Of a stretch of 64,000 nucleotides of DNA, positions 62,501 through 64,000 are shown piece by piece; position 1 is the first letter of the stretch; each line of letters opens with the position of its first letter. The notes under the pieces were generated by a model. The model worked only from the letters and a program-made list of their open reading frames with translations. It did no database searches and had not been told where the DNA came from. Source of the stretch: Symsagittifera roscoffensis (taxonomy: Eukaryota > Xenacoelomorpha > Acoela > Convolutidae); assembly GCF_963678635.1 (NCBI RefSeq), contig NC_087066.1, forward strand, positions 3,908,485 through 3,972,484, read 5' to 3'. The position numbers and the translations under genes were made by a program.

Positions 62501-62941
62501 TCCTTATCAAACAATACCATACAATTTCATGGAACAAAAGCTCATAATATAAAATAGGCACTAATAAAAACCGATTTAAGTTGATCTAAACTTACCTAAT
62601 AATTTTTTTCAAAGGATATCTAAAAAAAAAACAGAGAAAAAATGCATATGGTACAATTTTCATAAATGGAAATTGGATGATCAGCATTTTTTCCATAGAA
62701 ACCATGCATGGAATTGTATAACAGACATTCTTTCTATGGAGGTCAACTCAGATAGCTTTAATGAAGTTCTTGAAATATGCAGTGAGCTCACCCGATTCAT
62801 GTACGTATTGAATTGCTCGTTGCACTTTCACTTCTATCGATTGGCAGGTTGTGTCATTTAGCATAATCCCGTTTAGGATGAAGTTTCCATTTTCAACACT
62901 GACAGATAGCTCGTTATTCTCCACGGAAAAACCGTTGGGTT
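624..62941 (-). CDS. Giant FN3-repeat transmembrane receptor, R3 receptor tyrosine phosphatase-like ectodomain (30 exons, partial at both ends)
   Basis: Predicted type I membrane receptor. Exons in transcript order (window coordinates): 62941-62792, 62278-62057, 58413-58272, 51731-51613, 50779-50441, 50209-50040, 48820-48679, 46603-46506, 46107-45915, 45412-45242, 44898-44629, 44238-44141, 40336-40162, 39507-39331, 38372-38094, 37856-37765, 34939-34922, 33251-32882, 32409-32315, 27953-27788, 27485-27394, 12877-12664, 10962-10771, 9766-9476, 9110-9016, 6107-5891, 5203-5024, 4257-4113, 1919-1777, 756-624. Seen: every junction is in frame, giving 5188 nt. About four FN3 domains precede five composite units (FN3 + LPFG segment + CNGPL segment), then one transmembrane helix. 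N-glycosylation sequons are frequent. Known: a CNGPL-type module precedes the membrane helix in R3 receptor tyrosine phosphatases. Inferred: this is the ectodomain of such a receptor. No signal peptide and no phosphatase domain are in the window, so another FN3 receptor type remains possible. Splicing is predicted by eye. Confidence 0.8.
1526..1723. mobile_element. hAT-like MITE, family M (GGCTCTTTTTCC ends)
   Basis: Terminal inverted repeats of about 25 bp (GGCTCTTTTTCCTACCCCCC and its complement) are flanked by the perfect 8-bp duplication GTCAACCA at 1518 and 1724. About 200 bp, no coding capacity. Confidence 0.9.
1777..1919 (-). CDS. Receptor exon 29: unit 5, CNGPL segment next to the membrane
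   Basis: 143 nt, phase 2 to phase 1. It reads ICNGPLHPDTGYTIWFVGE, then MGVVNGEPVKRYIM and GLYTQPE. The tail after CNGPL is longer than in units 1-4, as expected for the membrane-proximal module. The donor is AG|GTCACT. Confidence 0.85.
2027..2568. mobile_element. Hairpin-ended repeat, family N (first of a tandem pair)
   Basis: Starts CAAGACTGCTCGTATC with CTGAATGTTCCGACTGCC. Ends TTACTTTCGTACCGAAAGCCGGAACA. TGTTCCGACT near the left and its complement at the right form an inverted pair. Sub-terminal hairpins lie at both ends. About 540 bp, non-coding. Confidence 0.8.
2579..3111. mobile_element. Hairpin-ended repeat, family N (second of a tandem pair)
   Basis: Same orientation as the preceding copy and about 10 bp from it. 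The left hairpin arm is CAGGGCGAAGCCTTG and the right hairpin is ACTTTCGTATCGAAAGT. The body shares ATATATCGCGCGTTAATTGT. Confidence 0.82.
4113..4257 (-). CDS. Receptor exon 28: unit 5, start of CNGPL segment
   Basis: 145 nt, phase 1 to phase 2. It reads VEPYASRDMDQHAHQLAQMD then TDQWFLLIGQTDPNSCS. The Cys near its end should pair with the CNGPL Cys in exon 29. The donor is GTACAC. Confidence 0.87.
4730..4913. mobile_element. hAT-like MITE, family M
   Basis: Ends GGCTTTTTTTCCTTATCCCC and complement. The flanks CAGTTGCT and CAGTTGTT match at 7 of 8 bases. The interior matches the 1526 copy (GACAAACATATTTGATCTT). Confidence 0.87.
5024..5203 (-). CDS. Receptor exon 27: unit 5, LPFG segment
   Basis: 180 nt, phase 1 to phase 1. 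It reads VLPNITVELWEESNR then ITGLPFGRDPFVTQYAVIIA. VLPNITV is shared with exon 18 in unit 3. The donor is GTACAC. Confidence 0.9.
5431..5845. mobile_element. hAT-like element, family H, complete
   Basis: Ends CAGGGGCGGATCTAGGATTT and AAATCCGCCCCAG with 8-bp duplication CCACTCTC at 5423 and 5846. It lies 45 bp downstream (in transcript sense) of the exon 26 donor. About 415 bp, non-coding; apparent open frames here are low complexity. Confidence 0.92.
5891..6107 (-). CDS. Receptor exon 26: unit 5, FN3 second half
   Basis: 217 nt, phase 0 to phase 1. It reads VRNEDTGEESSYNLTGTE, Cys pair C...NC around EEVSSETTDSTQIDF, then VATLDMGVNYAVNITPSVNG. The acceptor CATTTCTAAG is chosen by phase and by match to exon 13. 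The donor is GTTTGT. A hAT-like element ends 45 bp beyond the donor. Confidence 0.85.
6108..9015. other. Intron between receptor exons 25 and 26
   Basis: Holds a partial family N copy (6849-7240). The remaining 2.5 kb is A+T-rich, with repeated AAAATTTCAAAAA-type phrases near 7800-8560. No gene seen. Confidence 0.65.
6849..7240. mobile_element. Partial family N copy, reverse orientation
   Basis: Begins TTGTTCCGAGCTTCGTAACG and runs to the GATTTGTTACTAGGAGCAAT part, then is lost. It keeps AATTAACGCGCGCGATATAT. Confidence 0.75.
9016..9110 (-). CDS. Receptor exon 25: unit 5, FN3 first half
   Basis: 95 nt, phase 1 to phase 0. It reads QLSAEFDSGLVVVEATFND and ends TTFHVQ at GTACCT. The acceptor is TTTCTTTTTCAG. 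Confidence 0.88.
9476..9766 (-). CDS. Receptor exon 24: unit 4, CNGPL segment
   Basis: 291 nt, phase 1 to phase 1. It reads ETWSTASKNDFEPYVIS, FAEVNWTITLGEE, CAENETYCNGPLDPGSNYKI and KFVGMTDSGW. The donor is GTTAGT. This is the longest of the CNGPL exons. Confidence 0.9.
10089..10439. mobile_element. hAT-like element, family H
   Basis: Ends CAGAGGCGGATCTAGGATTT and ATCCGCCCCTG, same body as 5431. It contains a long G run near 10384. No clear 8-bp duplication. Confidence 0.85.
10771..10962 (-). CDS. Receptor exon 23: unit 4, LPFG segment
   Basis: 192 nt, phase 1 to phase 1. It reads KYSEFKVTTSQD, ITGLPFGVDSSITSYYTVVA, then RRQRRYTDEQMDQT. The left end of the 7.1 kb duplication (10857) cuts through this exon, so the second copy lacks its 3' part. 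The donor is GTTAGT. Confidence 0.9.
11868..12090. mobile_element. Decayed family M MITE (copy 2 at about 19001-19223)
   Basis: Left end AGCTCTTTATCCTGTTCCCCCACCTG and right end GGGGATAAAGAAAAACAGCC still pair as inverted repeats. The interior keeps CATGTTTGATCTT and CTCGTAACAGCAT. No clear target duplication remains. Confidence 0.65.
12664..12877 (-). CDS. Receptor exon 22: unit 4, FN3 second half (copy 1)
   Basis: 214 nt, phase 0 to phase 1. It reads ISSLPLEDSGRHDTQPLTLE, then CGGSSSQWC, PPDFQVCLFVEY and YQCQTVSIPTPS. It has four cysteines, more than the other units. The acceptor is TTCGTTTTCAG and the donor GTGAGT. An identical copy lies in the second duplicate at 19797-20010. Confidence 0.87.
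13261..13470 (+). CDS. Cysteine-rich knottin-like peptide or exon, antisense in receptor intron (copy 1)
   Basis: A G+C-rich coding stretch stands out from 13307 to 13467. It reads CVDVYQFSYC, then GMFFAYCETNGDCC, then CHCDTKMRRCLC, then a stop at 13468. Cys spacing is C-x6-C-x5-CC-x9-C-x1-C-x6-C-x1-C, the pattern of inhibitor cystine knot (ICK) peptides, a scaffold used by both toxins and harmless signalling or inhibitor peptides. Two readings fit. A single exon could start at ATG 13261 with a hydrophobic leader MYPLSLFIICPSLLFQ. Or an exon could begin after TTACTGTTCCAG at 13306, with either the stop or the donor GTAACT at 13467. A ninth Cys near its start is unpaired in the ICK pattern. 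Function unknown. Confidence 0.62.
   Translation: MYPLSLFIICPSLLFQCVDVYQFSYCGMFFAYCETNGDCCESMWPTDIKCHCDTKMRRCLCPQNAMDGK
13481..13687. mobile_element. hAT-like MITE, family M, 10 bp after the knottin-like stop
   Basis: Ends GGCTCTTTTTCCTTCCCCCC and complement, with the perfect 8-bp duplication CAGAACTA at 13473 and 13688. Copy 2 of the large duplication carries it at 20614-20816. Confidence 0.92.
13727..13805. repeat. CA and GA microsatellite (copy 2 about 20855-20933)
   Basis: A (CA)n run with CG and CCA interruptions, followed by (GA)n. The GA run is shorter in copy 2. Confidence 0.95.
14439..14865. mobile_element. Older M-related MITE hosting a nested insertion
   Basis: Ends GACTCTTTTCCAGTTCCCCC and GGGGGAACTGGAAAAGAGCC, with flanks TTTTTTTC and ATTTTTTC (7 of 8). 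A second MITE (14552-14757) sits inside. The duplicate carries the pair at about 21568-21994. Confidence 0.82.
14552..14757. mobile_element. hAT-like MITE, family M, nested
   Basis: Ends GGCTCTTTTTCC and complement, with the perfect 8-bp duplication CAGATTTG at 14544 and 14758. Its interior is close to the 13481 copy. The copy in the second duplicate is at 21679-21886. Confidence 0.92.
14958..15079. repeat. Minisatellite of about 17-bp units (copy 2 at 22087-22208)
   Basis: About seven copies of variants of GAATTGTCGCCTGTTAC. The unit core GAATTGTC is constant. Array length looks equal in the two large duplicates. Confidence 0.9.
16503..16760 (+). repeat. tRNA-derived SINE (copy 2 at 23632-23889)
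   Basis: An A-box-like TGGTGAAGTGG (16516) and B-box-like GTTCGAGGC (16564) lie at tRNA-like spacing. A conserved tail follows with CGACAGCGGTTCGCCGTGAT and CGGCTTGTATGTTGGTC. A related copy lies at 32596, showing a dispersed family. The open frame over it is incidental. Confidence 0.75.
16936..17320. mobile_element. Decayed family N fragments (also 24065-24449 in copy 2)
   Basis: Two left-end hairpins (TTTCATAACGAAAGTAAC at 16940 and TTTCGTAACGAAAGTGAC at 17188) and a right-end remnant (ACATTCAGGGTTTTGCCTGAT) survive. This suggests two overlapping copies. Confidence 0.6.
17987..18092 (-). pseudogene. Truncated second copy of receptor exon 23
   Basis: This matches the 5' part of exon 23 (coding strand), from its acceptor to the duplication breakpoint. 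The LPFG motif is kept, but the rest and the splice donor are missing. Reading on runs into unrelated intron sequence and a stop. It cannot be spliced as the original is. Confidence 0.92.
19797..20010 (-). CDS. Second copy of receptor exon 22 (FN3 second half)
   Basis: Appears identical to 12664-12877, with intact acceptor and donor. Entry is phase 0 and exit phase 1. Splicing it to copy 1 exon 22 would shift the frame. Splicing it straight to exon 23 (10962), or skipping it, restores the normal protein. Confidence 0.85.
20394..20603 (+). CDS. Cysteine-rich knottin-like peptide or exon (copy 2)
   Basis: Second copy of the plus-strand exon at 13261. The Cys-rich part appears identical. The leader differs by one base, Pro to Ser (CCT to TCT). 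That change falls in the leader or intron part, depending on the model. The same inverted-repeat element follows 10 bases after the stop codon. Confidence 0.62.
   Translation: MYSLSLFIICPSLLFQCVDVYQFSYCGMFFAYCETNGDCCESMWPTDIKCHCDTKMRRCLCPQNAMDGK
20614..20816. mobile_element. hAT-like MITE, family M (copy in second duplicate)
   Basis: Same insertion as 13481-13687, with the same CAGAACTA duplication. It differs mainly in the C-run length. Confidence 0.92.
21568..21994. mobile_element. Nested MITE pair, second-duplicate copy (inner element 21679-21886)
   Basis: Matches 14439-14865, with the inner element flanked by CAGATTTG on both sides. The outer coordinates are offset by 7129 from copy 1. 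Confidence 0.85.
23632..23889 (+). repeat. tRNA-derived SINE, second-duplicate copy
   Basis: Same locus as 16503 carried in copy 2 of the large duplication. No difference noticed. Confidence 0.75.
25719..26587. repeat. Fold-back structure: about 74-bp outer arms around a 337-bp palindrome
   Basis: Outer arms 25719-25793 and 26515-26587 are inverted copies (CAATTGCAG...GTCAAATGCTG and complement). Between them, 25813-26149 is a near-perfect palindrome centred at about 25981 (AATAATTTCTTTTCAGAAATTATT). Parts of the palindrome arm recur again near 26160-26215. Open frames here are artefacts of the repeat. Confidence 0.88.
27394..27485 (-). CDS. Receptor exon 21: unit 4, FN3 first half
   Basis: 92 nt, phase 1 to phase 0. 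It reads EVEFVVEATLVQIVSNFSLL and ends ITYRIE at GTCAGT. The next exon it can join in frame is either copy of the exon at 12664 or 19797. Confidence 0.87.
27788..27953 (-). CDS. Receptor exon 20: unit 3, CNGPL segment
   Basis: 166 nt, phase 0 to phase 1. It reads GQWEFLLGEESSCPSSGACN then GPLHPGTEYAIKIVGVTQTG. The acceptor is TGCTTTTAG and the donor GTACCT. The Cys before CNGPL is conserved. Confidence 0.9.
30595..30680. repeat. AAT/ATA-rich simple repeat
   Basis: Imperfect AATAATTAT-type repeats. Similar tracts occur at 31445-31515 and 32190-32290, the last with a pure (ATT)n block. Confidence 0.8.
30688..31425. repeat. Two diverged direct repeats of about 350 bp
   Basis: Unit 1 (about 30688-31052) and unit 2 (about 31111-31425) share GGTTCTGAAGTAGATTGGTT-like starts. 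They also share TTTCAGTTTTCGACTGTTC, GTTCTTCGTTCACCAGAAAA and CATTGGTTACGACC. No coding potential is consistent in both. Confidence 0.75.
32315..32409 (-). CDS. Receptor exon 19: unit 3, start of CNGPL segment
   Basis: 95 nt, phase 1 to phase 0. It reads TWAVVSVNDSWTAYTPF and ends KSDSYE at GTAAAT. The TW start matches NETW at the start of exon 24. Units 1, 2 and 4 carry this segment in one exon, and units 3 and 5 split it at different points. Confidence 0.85.
32596..32818 (+). repeat. tRNA-derived SINE, diverged copy
   Basis: B-box-like GGTAGTTCGAGGCC near 32650 and tail ACAACAGCGGTTCTCCGTGT, then GCTCGTATGTTTTC and CCTTGTGGATAAA, matching the 16503 tail. It lies between receptor exons 18 and 19. 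Confidence 0.72.
32882..33251 (-). CDS. Receptor exon 18: unit 3, fused FN3 second half + LPFG segment
   Basis: 370 nt, phase 0 to phase 1. It holds IYPAGDANNPITTYTNLTG, the Cys pair CPQAAFLNYC, TFAGLDPRTNYTVECVFNKT, VLPNITVTHSTED and DGLPFGLDTSITQYKILVSA. In every other unit these two parts are separate exons, so an intron was lost here or gained elsewhere. The donor is GTATGA. Confidence 0.9.
34174..34510. mobile_element. hAT-like element, family H, with a family M remnant inside
   Basis: Perfect 8-bp duplication GCCATGAC at 34166 and 34511. The middle is replaced by a one-ended family M MITE (GGCTCTTTTTCC from 34280 to about 34427). After that the H body resumes at AGTACCAAAGGGGACCC. Confidence 0.9.
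34922..34939 (-). CDS. Receptor exon 17: putative 18-nt microexon (DGILIE)
   Basis: GTTTAACAG precedes it and GTATGT follows it, both good consensus. It encodes six residues, phase 0 at both ends. Its ILIE resembles the YRIE, HVQ and TVQ ends of the matching exons in the other units. Its small size means chance cannot be excluded. It could also be optional, since skipping keeps the frame. Confidence 0.5.
35440..35980. mobile_element. Diverged family G relative (ATGATGAA variant)
   Basis: Left block CTCATGATGAAGGGACCGAA then TGATGAAAA. The right end TGCATCATGAGTGACG is its partial complement. The interior shares the AACCAATCAG-type segment with 60114. Confidence 0.62.
36070..36385. mobile_element. 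Family P relative
   Basis: Left TGGCTGACCATC...GAGCAGAAAAGGTCTAAGAGCA and right TCTTAGACCCTTTCTGATCTTTGACTAC are inverted and resemble the 60792 ends. Boundaries are uncertain. Confidence 0.55.
37765..37856 (-). CDS. Receptor exon 16: unit 3, FN3 first half
   Basis: 92 nt, phase 1 to phase 0. It reads TVSGLTVISSTLTSVTFAF and ends NEVTSAT at GTAAGT. Joined to exon 17 it gains the expected C-strand ending. Joined directly to exon 18 the frame is also kept. Confidence 0.82.
38094..38372 (-). CDS. Receptor exon 15: unit 2, CNGPL segment
   Basis: 279 nt, phase 1 to phase 1. It reads TYAEAGIDPDNQTT, then FSLVIGSEGC, then CNGTETGFCNGPLPRNSNFK and IWLATYPEG. The Cys pair before and in CNGPL is conserved. 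The donor is GTTGGT. Confidence 0.9.
38504..38900. mobile_element. hAT-like element, family H, complete
   Basis: Ends CAGGGGCAGATCTAGGATTT and AAATCCGCCCCTG with perfect 8-bp duplication AAACTAGT at 38496 and 38901. Confidence 0.93.
39331..39507 (-). CDS. Receptor exon 14: unit 2, LPFG segment, with a duplicated acceptor
   Basis: 177 nt, phase 1 to phase 1. It carries VSGLPFGEDEFVSSYLVIVA. The acceptor sequence CTGCCAATTAG occurs twice, at 39507 and at 39539. Only the inner one keeps the frame, because the outer adds 32 nt. The donor is GTTAGT. Confidence 0.88.
39972..40021. repeat. Two tandem 25-bp units
   Basis: GCCGTTTAATTCTACTCGGG plus AGATC, repeated exactly twice. Confidence 0.95.
40162..40336 (-). 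CDS. Receptor exon 13: unit 2, FN3 second half
   Basis: 175 nt, phase 0 to phase 1. It has AINTLTGE, then the Cys pair CSPNC, then ELTGLQPATDYDVIITPF. The acceptor TTTTGTTTCAG is strong. The donor is GTTAGT. Confidence 0.9.
40445..41210. mobile_element. Long M-related inverted-repeat element
   Basis: Left end GGGCTTTTTTCCACTTTCCCC and right end GGGGAGTGGGAAAGAGCC are inverted repeats about 765 bp apart. Sub-terminal parts (CACGTTTAGCC-like and GATCACGCATAAAGCC) also pair. No clean target duplication is seen and there is no coding. Confidence 0.6.
41985..42290. mobile_element. Decayed family N copy
   Basis: Retains CCCACACGCCATGTA, ACGCAAAATATATCGCGCGC and a terminal GAAAGTCGGAACA. Ends otherwise lost. 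Confidence 0.6.
43341..43764. mobile_element. hAT-like element, family H, opposite orientation
   Basis: Ends CAGGGGCGGATTAAGG and CTAGATCCGCCCCTT with perfect 8-bp duplication GTTGGAAC at 43333 and 43765. The body is the reverse complement of the 5431 and 38504 copies. Confidence 0.93.
44141..44238 (-). CDS. Receptor exon 12: unit 2, FN3 first half
   Basis: 98 nt, phase 1 to phase 0. It reads GISEPAIVNKSLTAFTAVF and ends ATYTVQ at GTTCGA. Length and phases match exons 8, 21 and 25. Confidence 0.87.
44629..44898 (-). CDS. Receptor exon 11: unit 1, CNGPL segment
   Basis: 270 nt, phase 1 to phase 1. It reads YWSNYIDTEDPYQVL, then SWFVDIGVD, then CDPDVSIRQVCNGPL and EYSLWVAGVTATGHA. A Cys eight residues before the CNGPL Cys suggests a small disulfide loop. 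The donor is GTTAGT. Confidence 0.9.
45242..45412 (-). CDS. Receptor exon 10: unit 1, LPFG segment
   Basis: 171 nt, phase 1 to phase 1. It carries NLPFGDTDEIVQYTVVMAEK. The LPFG....(I/V)xxYxVxV pattern resembles the R3 phosphatase membrane-proximal ectodomain, where a YAVIV-like strand is followed by a linker. The donor is GTCAGT. Confidence 0.9.
45915..46107 (-). CDS. Receptor exon 9: unit 1, FN3 second half
   Basis: 193 nt, phase 0 to phase 1. It carries the Cys pair CTDYPSRC just before the FN3 corner DLDPGTDYTATVYVVST. The acceptor is TTTCTTCAG and the donor GTGAGT. The Cys pair recurs at this place in all five units and is not part of a standard FN3 domain. Confidence 0.9.
46506..46603 (-). 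CDS. Receptor exon 8: unit 1, FN3 first half
   Basis: 98 nt, phase 1 to phase 0. It reads LPEIVDYNATLTKITAYINV and ends STFLAN at GTGAGT. It opens the first of five tandem units. The same short first-half exon (90-98 nt) opens units 2-5. Confidence 0.87.
46604..48678. other. Intron between receptor exons 7 and 8
   Basis: Decayed family N copy at 47843-48135. Otherwise A+T-rich with no exon or repeat I could recognise. Confidence 0.65.
47843..48135. mobile_element. Decayed family N copy, reverse
   Basis: Retains ATGTTCCGAATTTCGAAGAA, AATATTTGTGCTCAGGG and CAACGCGCAATATATTTAG. Right part missing. Confidence 0.58.
48679..48820 (-). CDS. Receptor exon 7: second half of FN3 domain 4
   Basis: 142 nt, phase 0 in and phase 1 out. 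It reads SGTFELDISSLDSISEFRVQ, the F-G strand region of FN3, then FFITP. The acceptor is TGCTCCAG and the donor GTCTAG (non-optimal). This is the last exon before the five-fold repeat. Confidence 0.87.
49011..49544. mobile_element. Hairpin-ended repeat, family N, reverse orientation
   Basis: Begins TGTTCCGACTTTCGATACGA and ends CAGGGCTTCACCCTGATACG then AGCAGTCTTG. Full length. Confidence 0.85.
49600..49890. mobile_element. Decayed family H fragment
   Basis: Shares TTTAGGTTGACCAA, the GGCGCCAAA stretch and GTTGTTCGGCAAAACATGGAT with the intact copies, but lacks both termini. Confidence 0.65.
50040..50209 (-). CDS. Receptor exon 6: first half of FN3 domain 4
   Basis: 170 nt. It reads PKSLESFTIAYLDD then ANWSLDRHDNNFNGFLVQVY and ends GGQ at a phase-0 donor GTAAGA. 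The Trp and the FLVQVY strand are typical FN3. Confidence 0.9.
50441..50779 (-). CDS. Receptor exon 5: complete FN3 domain in one exon
   Basis: 339 nt, phase 1 to phase 1. It runs from PLPVLTFGALGDH through FRLYTWELYYNG and KYGTLYEADVVTL to SYKIIT, a full FN3 fold of about 113 residues with two or more sequons. Coding bias is strong against the A+T-rich flanks. The acceptor is AATTTCAG and the donor GTTAGG. Confidence 0.9.
51613..51731 (-). CDS. Receptor exon 4: second half of the same FN3 domain
   Basis: 119 nt. It reads LNRTGLTPGVVYKVSVTT, the FN3 L-x-P-x-x-x-Y corner, then TVELTEET. The acceptor is GATTTCAG and the donor GTTAGT. Entry is phase 2 and exit phase 1. Confidence 0.88.
51732..53022. 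other. Intron left of the LTR element
   Basis: Moderately higher G+C around 52550-53000 (for example GGTCAGCCCCCTAAATTTGC) could be an old repeat. No domain or terminus recognised. Confidence 0.5.
53023..53279 (+). repeat. 5' LTR
   Basis: 257 bp, TGTCATA...ATATCACA. It contains a short internal palindrome CTGCTACTGCAATAGCAG near its start. It is close to the 3' LTR with scattered substitutions, so the insertion is not very recent. Confidence 0.92.
53279..54350 (+). pseudogene. gag remnant with damaged zinc knuckle
   Basis: The first open segment (53279-53566) starts right at the LTR edge. It includes WQFRIWFEQFLMAVTVKEN, a motif of Ty3/gypsy Gag in marine invertebrates. Later Gag segments sit in other frames: one containing ESGETLEAFHAALTAQAARS near 53830, and one containing EVLKRAIKFEHSKL near 53990. 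Around 54220-54335 are CNRCGRAF and then GKPNQFAKTC, a nucleocapsid zinc-knuckle pair in which expected Cys positions are replaced (YKNYG). Several frameshifts and stops make it non-functional. Confidence 0.8.
54486..54929 (+). pseudogene. Retroviral-type aspartic protease remnant
   Basis: The catalytic motif appears as LTVDTGSPVFFIS, preceded by MVRIDNPI, at about residues 40-60 of this open frame. This is the usual pol start in Ty3/gypsy. The frame runs out at 54929 just where reverse transcriptase should follow, so a large internal deletion probably begins here. Confidence 0.75.
54866..55384 (+). pseudogene. 3' internal region of the LTR element, C-terminal tail-like protein
   Basis: A 172-residue open frame, Lys- and Glu-rich and low complexity, ending RPEDILDTF and WENLADQLLKRGV. 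It has no catalytic motif. By position it could be the tail after integrase, now joined to the protease by the pol deletion, or an extra reading frame. Not recognised as a known domain. Confidence 0.45.
55385..55910 (+). other. Untranslated 3' part of LTR element
   Basis: Short overlapping open frames only (for example 55389-55637 and 55583-55801), with no recognisable domain. It leads to the purine tract and 3' LTR. Confidence 0.5.
55911..56167 (+). repeat. 3' LTR
   Basis: Same length and ends as the 5' LTR, preceded by TTGAGGGGGGTA as the polypurine tract. Differences from the 5' LTR include a changed run near 55970 and several single bases. Confidence 0.92.
56717..57247. mobile_element. 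Hairpin-ended repeat, family N
   Basis: Begins CAAGACTGCTCGTATCAGGG with perfect hairpin CAGGGCGAAGCCCTG. Ends with perfect hairpin ACTTTCG-TAT-CGAAAGT at TTTCTTTCGTATCGAAAGTC, then GGAACA. Full length. It sits 550 bp past the LTR element. Confidence 0.85.
57248..58271. other. Intron left of receptor exon 3
   Basis: Short direct repeats around TAAATATATAGTCTTC (57349 and 57485). No gene seen. Confidence 0.6.
58272..58413 (-). CDS. Receptor exon 3: first half of a canonical FN3 domain
   Basis: 142 nt. It reads PDPVTNLRLIERGTDSL then FTWDPP and YNFFRVQF, the classic FN3 A-B-C strands with the conserved Trp. The acceptor is TTTTTGCAG and the donor GTAAGA. It leaves 2 nt (phase 2), which exon 4 completes as Thr. 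Confidence 0.88.
58803..58861. repeat. Two tandem units of about 29 bp
   Basis: GGTACCACTATTGC(G/A)GCCGT repeated with two-letter-level variation at the unit ends (TTCAATCA, AATCGGTCA). Confidence 0.85.
59487..59513. repeat. TC microsatellite
   Basis: Uninterrupted (TC)n of about 13 units. Confidence 0.95.
60114..60342. mobile_element. Short family G relative (CTTGAA variant)
   Basis: 229 bp. The terminal block is ATGCTTGAAGGACCGAATGC then TTGAAA, with its complement at the right. Flanks TCTAAATA and TCTAAATT match at 7 of 8 bases. Confidence 0.82.
60404..60770. mobile_element. hAT-like MITE, family G (CGCGAA variant)
   Basis: The ends carry CTCATGCGCGAAGGACCGAA then TGCGCGAAAA, and the complement at the right. 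Flanks AATGTAGG and AATTTAGG match at 7 of 8 bases. 367 bp. Confidence 0.85.
60792..61318. mobile_element. Inverted-repeat element, family P
   Basis: Ends contain CAGAATGGTCTAAGAGCAGA and its complement TTCTGCTTTTAGACCATTCTG. A 9-bp direct duplication CTGAGTTGA flanks it at 60783 and 61319. 527 bp, no coding. A small hairpin lies inside at 61005-61059. Confidence 0.8.
61339..61716. mobile_element. hAT-like MITE, family G (CGCGAA variant)
   Basis: Close to the 60404 copy along its length, with perfect 8-bp duplication CCTGATTC at 61331 and 61717. Confidence 0.9.
62057..62278 (-). CDS. Receptor exon 2: FN3-like second half, begins with RRRSRR, ends at a GC donor
   Basis: 222 nt. The acceptor is TTGTATAG. 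The exon starts with a basic run RRRSRRN, which fits a furin-type consensus, and ends with an FN3-like Y-corner strand (PGTWYLFVVQGF) and PLEMIT. The only in-frame donor is AG|GCAAGT, a GC-AG intron. The nearby GTTACA would break the frame into exon 3. Confidence 0.78.
62792..62941 (-). CDS. Receptor exon 1 of window: first half of an N-terminal FN3-like domain
   Basis: 150 nt, entered with 2 nt of a split codon and left with 1 nt (phase 1). The acceptor follows a good pyrimidine tract ending TTTCAG and the donor is GTGAGC. It reads from PNGFSVENNE to IQYVHES and has one sequon (NDTT) and one Cys. Sequence likeness to FN3 is weak. It is placed here by phase and position. Confidence 0.75.
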
Positions 62942-64000
62942 CTGAAATTGCAATATTTTTTTGAAAAAGTTCTTCAGTCATGATACACTCTCGGGACATA
63001 AAATTTGTAACCATTTGAGTTCAACAAGCAAATAAACGAACTTTTTCTTCGCTCTTTGGTCATTTCCTCTGCAAACATTCAAGATATAGGGTTGAGATTT
63101 TTACAGATGCTAGATGGTACTATTTGAAGAGAATTAGCTGAGCCAAACAAAGTTGTTTCGAAAAAGCCAGTATATCATAACTAGCTTCAGAGGTGTTCTT
63201 GCTGCGAAAGCAGCTTTGTAAAAGAATTCGAATTAATGGGTTCACAATGGTTATTTGAAATGGTGATGAAATTAACATACTCTTCATGTTGCGAAAAAAC
63301 AATGGACAAAAGTATTGCAAGCATTACTAGATCCGGCGTCGGACAATAGTCATATTTATTTTGACGACACAGATATCAAAAGTTTTTGGCAGCTTATACC
63401 AGAAAGTTGGACAAAATATAGGAACAATACAACTGATATTGATAATATTGAGCAGGAATCGGAGCAGTACATTTTCCAAAAAATTTTGCTTGGAACAGTG
63501 TTTTTGTTGGCTCATTTCGATCATCAGTGCGAAATTATTCATTTTTATTTAGCTTTCTTATGCCAGACCAAGTCACTCTTTCAGTTTTTTATCTGTCTTT
63601 TGTCTGCGGTACAAAACGTAAATCAAGCTCATCAGCTTCTCAATTAATTTTTATGAACAGAAAAAAAAACAAATTCTTTTTATTTTATGCAACAACTTTC
63701 ACTGCTAGAACACCTCTGAAACCAGTTATGATAAAGTGACTGTTTCGAGCTTTCGAAACATTATTTCTCCTGTTTCGGCCCGACTAATTCCTTTTAACCA
63801 GTTTGATCAATCATCTGTGGAAATCTGAACCATATTTTTTTTTAAAAATGAAGAGAAAATCACAAAAAACTGAAAAAATTATCTACTCGTTGAAATCAAA
63901 ATCTTACAACTTCTAAGTCTTGTGACTGTAGTTTCATAATCAACTTTGGTCTCATAGTAACATACAAAAAACAATTTTTATTTTCAATTTTGTCATTGTT
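62942..64000. other. Intron upstream of receptor exon 1 of the window
   Basis: A+T-rich, with short open frames of no recognisable content (for example 63315-63647). No exon with coding bias and splice sites was found. Confidence 0.6.

Noticed and set aside
62673-62861. Plus-strand open frame opposite exon 1
   Set aside because: Antisense to an exon that fits the receptor frame, with no splice or domain support of its own.

Overview
ORGANISM. This is eukaryotic nuclear DNA: strongly A+T-rich, with GT-AG introns, short exons of markedly higher G+C, many small inverted-repeat transposons, an LTR retrotransposon and tRNA-like SINEs. An ectodomain of fibronectin type III (FN3) domains points to an animal, probably a marine invertebrate. 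I cannot name the species.

MAIN CONTENT. Almost the whole window is the inside of one very large minus-strand gene, transcribed from the right edge towards the left. I reconstructed 30 coding exons between 62941 and 624. All 29 junctions keep one open reading frame (5188 nt, about 1729 residues). The protein starts with about four FN3 domains (exons 1-7). Five tandem composite units of 243-263 residues follow, each beginning and ending at a phase-1 intron. Each unit is an FN3 domain with a cysteine pair, then a segment with an LPFG motif, then a segment with a CNGPL motif. The last exon (624-756) encodes one transmembrane helix and a short basic cytoplasmic start. The LPFG/CNGPL part resembles the membrane-proximal ectodomain of type R3 receptor tyrosine phosphatases (PTPRB/PTPRJ/Ptp10D group), here present five times. 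Both the 5' end and any cytoplasmic catalytic domain lie outside the window.

REGIONS. 1-10.8 kb: membrane exon, unit 5 and most of unit 4, with hAT-like and hairpin-ended repeats in introns. 10857-25114: a 7.13 kb direct tandem duplication, nearly identical, duplicating an exon and a half of the receptor and a plus-strand exon for a cysteine-rich knottin-like peptide. 27.4-46.6 kb: units 3, 2 and 1, including a likely 18-nt microexon and one fused exon. 46.6-63 kb: N-terminal FN3 exons, with a Ty3/gypsy-like LTR element lacking pol (53023-56167) and a cluster of 8-bp-TSD inverted-repeat elements (60.1-61.7 kb). 63-64 kb: nothing recognised.

HOW IT FITS. The receptor is the one gene supported along its length. 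The knottin-like exon is a possible second, antisense gene nested in its intron. Everything else is intron populated by at least five non-autonomous transposon families, an LTR element, SINEs, a fold-back structure and simple repeats.
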